This document shows, piece after piece, positions 62,566-64,000 of a stretch of DNA of 64,000 bases. The stretch lies in NCBI RefSeq assembly GCF_028275055.1, contig NZ_JAQCNJ010000006.1, forward strand, positions 1 to 64,000. The letters run 5' to 3'. How positions within the stretch are numbered: position 1 is the stretch's first letter; the number at the start of each line of letters is the position of its first letter. The notes under the pieces were generated by a model that had not been told where the DNA came from, did not search any database, and saw nothing but the letters and a program-made list of their open reading frames with translations. The position numbers and the translations under genes are program-made. Origin of the DNA: Haloplanus sp. (GTDB lineage: Archaea > Halobacteriota > Halobacteria > Halobacteriales > Haloferacaceae).

Positions 62566-62576
62566 GAATAAAAAAC
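62566..62576 (-). promoter_or_regulatory. putative BoxA of the 47-residue gene
   Basis: On the minus strand gttttttattc, the strongest AT tract in the area, 35 to 45 bases before the ATG at 62531; a TSS about 26 bases on would leave a leader of about 14 bases holding the ggggtga motif. Confidence 0.45.
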
Positions 62577-62814
62577 GTTCTGCCGCTCCGATCACCGGCT
62601 GTGCCCCCGTCTGAGGGCCACGACAGCCGTCATGACGGTTCTCACCGGGCACCCGCTCCGGACGTCTCGGGCCGGAGGAGCAGACGACCACGGCCGCCGC
62701 CGATGGGCCGCGACGGCGGCCGACACGCCGAGCCACCCGGGCATAGCTCCGGACACACGCCCACGTCACGTCCTGGGCCACACTATCGGCTGCCACGAAC
62801 CGCATACTTTTTAT

Positions 62815-62830
62815 TTTAGGGTTACCTAAA
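62815..62830. promoter_or_regulatory. TTTAGG-gtta-CCTAAA operator-like palindrome
   Basis: Six-base inverted half-sites TTTAGG and CCTAAA flank a four-base spacer. The site overlaps the AT-rich promoter patch (ctttttatttta) directly before a 55-codon gene whose ATG is at 62839, nine bases after the site. A bound protein would block initiation. The TTAGG-N4-CCTAA core is the same as at 43356-43369 and resembles DtxR/IdeR-type metalloregulator boxes. Confidence 0.5.
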
Positions 62831-62838
62831 CAGTGTCA

Positions 62839-63006
62839 ATGCCAACTGGTAAACGGTCCCACACGGACGATGACGGGGAGCCACAGTCGCCCGAAACGCC
62901 CAGGGTGTCGGTCTGTGAGAGCTGTCCCGGTCGAACGGTGTTTCTCGAGTCCGGCAACACGGACGGTTGGATCGCAAGCGACCTGACGATGGAACCGACG
63001 CGCTAG
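62839..63006 (+). CDS. 55-residue protein with CxxC motif
   Basis: A short ORF below the track's size limit. It begins MPTGKRSHTDDDGEPQ, then VSVCESCPGRTVFLES, and ends NTDGWIASDLTMEPTR. The ending GWIxSDxT is reminiscent of several small haloarchaeal families with W-I-x-x-D near the C terminus. One CxxC pair could bind metal in a dimer. The AT-rich promoter patch and the palindrome at 62815-62830 just upstream support expression and regulation. Confidence 0.62.
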   Translation: MPTGKRSHTDDDGEPQSPETPRVSVCESCPGRTVFLESGNTDGWIASDLTMEPTR

Positions 63007-63462
63007 TCCGCGCTGTGTTTTCGCGGGCCCTCCGAACACCCGTTTGACCCGACCCGGACACCGCCACCGAGGGGCCTCGCCGCGCGTTTCGACCACCCGT
63101 GGCAGGCGTTCGTGCGTACACCCCGACCATGCCCGATGGCAGGCCCGACGTGGCTCGCGTCCGTCCGTCGTTTCCGTGCTGTCGGTCGATAACCCGCCGT
63201 AATCGCGCCCCAGTCGCGACCGGAAACAGGCGTCCTACGACACCACACATCCGATGGCATCGACCGAACGCGTCGCGTTCGCTCCACTCACGTCTCCCAA
63301 CCCCAGCCAACCGATCCGGAACGACCGGATCTGCCACGGAGAGGAGAACGGGACGACGAGCGGTGTCCCGAACGCCGCCGCGTCGCTTGCCGTGGCCTGT
63401 GAGCGAAACGGGGACCGTACAGAACGGTCGTGTGCGGAGTCGGACAGCCACCCCGCTTGGCC
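63007..63462. other. intergenic stretch without a convincing gene
   Basis: About 456 bases. Long ORFs across it are Arg/Ser/Thr-rich shadows. I looked for RNase P RNA, SRP RNA and tRNA patterns and found none. Confidence 0.45.
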
Positions 63463-63759
63463 TTACCGGAGCGTGACGGAGGTGAGAAACCCGAGGGCGA
63501 CGAACTGGAGCGCCCGCATCGCGACCACCGTCGTCTGTGCGGCCGGGTCGGCGGCGTACAACATCCCCGAACTGATGAAAAAGCCGATGGCGACGACGTT
63601 CTCGACGGCGAGAACACCCGCAAACGCGACGAAACCCAGCGTGAGCGGGGTGCCGAACCGGCGGTAGTTTCGCCCCCACACGACGAGCAGGGTGGCAAGC
63701 AGGCCGATGTTCAGCGCGGACAGGACGGCTGCAACCGACAGCAGTGGTGTCATGTTCAT
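63463..63759 (-). CDS. small haloarchaeal membrane protein coupled to an HTH regulator
   Basis: A 98-residue protein with three membrane helices (SVAAVLSALNIGLLATLLVVW, TLGFVAFAGVLAVENVVAIGF, ALQFVALGFLTSVTL). The start MNMTPLLSVA lies one base after the stop of the upstream HTH gene, so the pair is one operon. Haloarchaea carry several such HTH-plus-small-membrane-protein pairs (DUF7521-like, name uncertain). The membrane partner may sense a signal for the regulator; this is inference from pairing. Confidence 0.82.
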   Translation of the reverse strand: MNMTPLLSVAAVLSALNIGLLATLLVVWGRNYRRFGTPLTLGFVAFAGVLAVENVVAIGFFISSGMLYAADPAAQTTVVAMRALQFVALGFLTSVTLR

Positions 63760-63760
63760 T

Positions 63761-64000
63761 TCAGATATGCTCCGTTATCTCCTCGAACCGGTCGCGGTGG
63801 CGGTCGAACCGGTCGGTGAGAAAGTAGAGGCGGCCGTACTCCTGATCGCCGCTCTCGACGACGTCGTGATCTTCGAGCATGTCGAGATGGTGGCGAACGG
63901 AGTTGTAGTCGATGTCGAGCGCCTCACAGAGTTTGTTCGCGTTACGCGGTCGCTCGTCAAGGAGACGGATGATCCGCGCGCGGTTCTCGCCGCCACGCGT
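63761..64000 (-). CDS. ArsR-type winged-helix regulator (5' end beyond window)
   Basis: The last 79 codons of a minus-strand gene not shown as such in the ORF track because its start lies beyond 64000. It reads RARIIRLLDERPRNANKLCE, then ALDIDYNSVRHHLDMLEDHD, then YGRLYFLTDRFDRHRDRFEE. The DYNSVRHHLDMLEDHDVV stretch is the recognition helix of an ArsR/winged-helix DNA-binding domain with the usual beta wing. The small membrane protein gene starts one base after its stop. Confidence 0.85.
   Translation of the reverse strand, partial: TRGGENRARIIRLLDERPRNANKLCEALDIDYNSVRHHLDMLEDHDVVESGDQEYGRLYFLTDRFDRHRDRFEEITEHI

Larger units (their letters stand above)
62532..62838. other. intergenic stretch between two divergent short genes
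   Basis: About 307 bases between the starts of two short genes. It holds the minus-strand BoxA at 62566-62576, a ccgtcatgacgg palindrome near 62628-62639, and the AT tract and TTTAGG/CCTAAA site at 62807-62830. I see no gene in between. Confidence 0.5.

Noticed and set aside
1-64000. CRISPR arrays or phage/defence islands
   Set aside because: No regularly spaced short repeats, no cas, toxin-antitoxin or phage structural genes were seen.

Overview
The window is a stretch of a haloarchaeal (class Halobacteria) chromosome. GC is high and the proteins are strongly acidic. Many start codons sit about 25 to 30 bases downstream of an AT-rich BoxA, so leaderless transcripts look common. The gene content is typically haloarchaeal: archaeosine genes, the ubiquitin-like modifier SAMP1, PAN, the actin homologue salactin, and an rRNA operon ending 23S - mini-tRNA - 5S - tRNA-Cys. 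I cannot name the genus safely.

Layout. 1-530: distal end of an rRNA operon with tRNA-Cys. 1-12.4 kb: GNAT acetyltransferase, vanadium-type haloperoxidase, zinc alcohol dehydrogenase, soluble taxis transducer, dUTPase-like protein, AAA ATPase, cation/proton antiporter and MBL hydrolase. 12.4-17.8 kb: serS, a decayed IS6-type insertion sequence lying between the BoxA and the start codon of an amphi-Trp gene, Tsr3, a NOG1-like GTPase and msrA. 17.8-28 kb: CPBP protease, tgtA, cold shock protein, then a tight run arcS - AOR-like protein - zinc-ribbon microprotein - coiled-coil protein - SAMP1 - two unknowns, followed by azlC/azlD. 28-36 kb: isocitrate lyase with a small repeat protein overlapping its start, an ABC exporter, S49 protease with a DUF4350-like partner, trmY, tRNA-Pro and a J-domain/ferredoxin fusion. 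35.8-47.3 kb: surface and membrane proteins, salactin, Nudix, a canonical AOR, VanZ, RaSEA and a large Tat lipoprotein. 47.2-58.2 kb: purS/purQ/purC, Pus10, PepF, PAN, IF2 and Nob1. 58-64 kb: alcohol dehydrogenase, Rieske fusion, OsmC, tRNA-Ser, a CopD-like protein, two very short genes and a truncated HTH gene with its membrane partner.

How the genes fit together. RNA maturation is over-represented. TgtA, ArcS and RaSEA together cover the archaeosine steps after preQ0. Pus10 and TrmY make pseudouridine-54 and then methylate it. Tsr3, Nob1 and the NOG1-like GTPase act on ribosomes.

The most unusual items are four. An AOR-family protein has lost all four cysteines expected to hold the [4Fe-4S] cluster, and it sits in one run with SAMP1. 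The insertion sequence appears to have swapped the promoter of the amphi-Trp gene. Two small proteins carry exact or near-exact internal duplications. Two TTAGG-N4-CCTAA palindromes resemble metalloregulator boxes.
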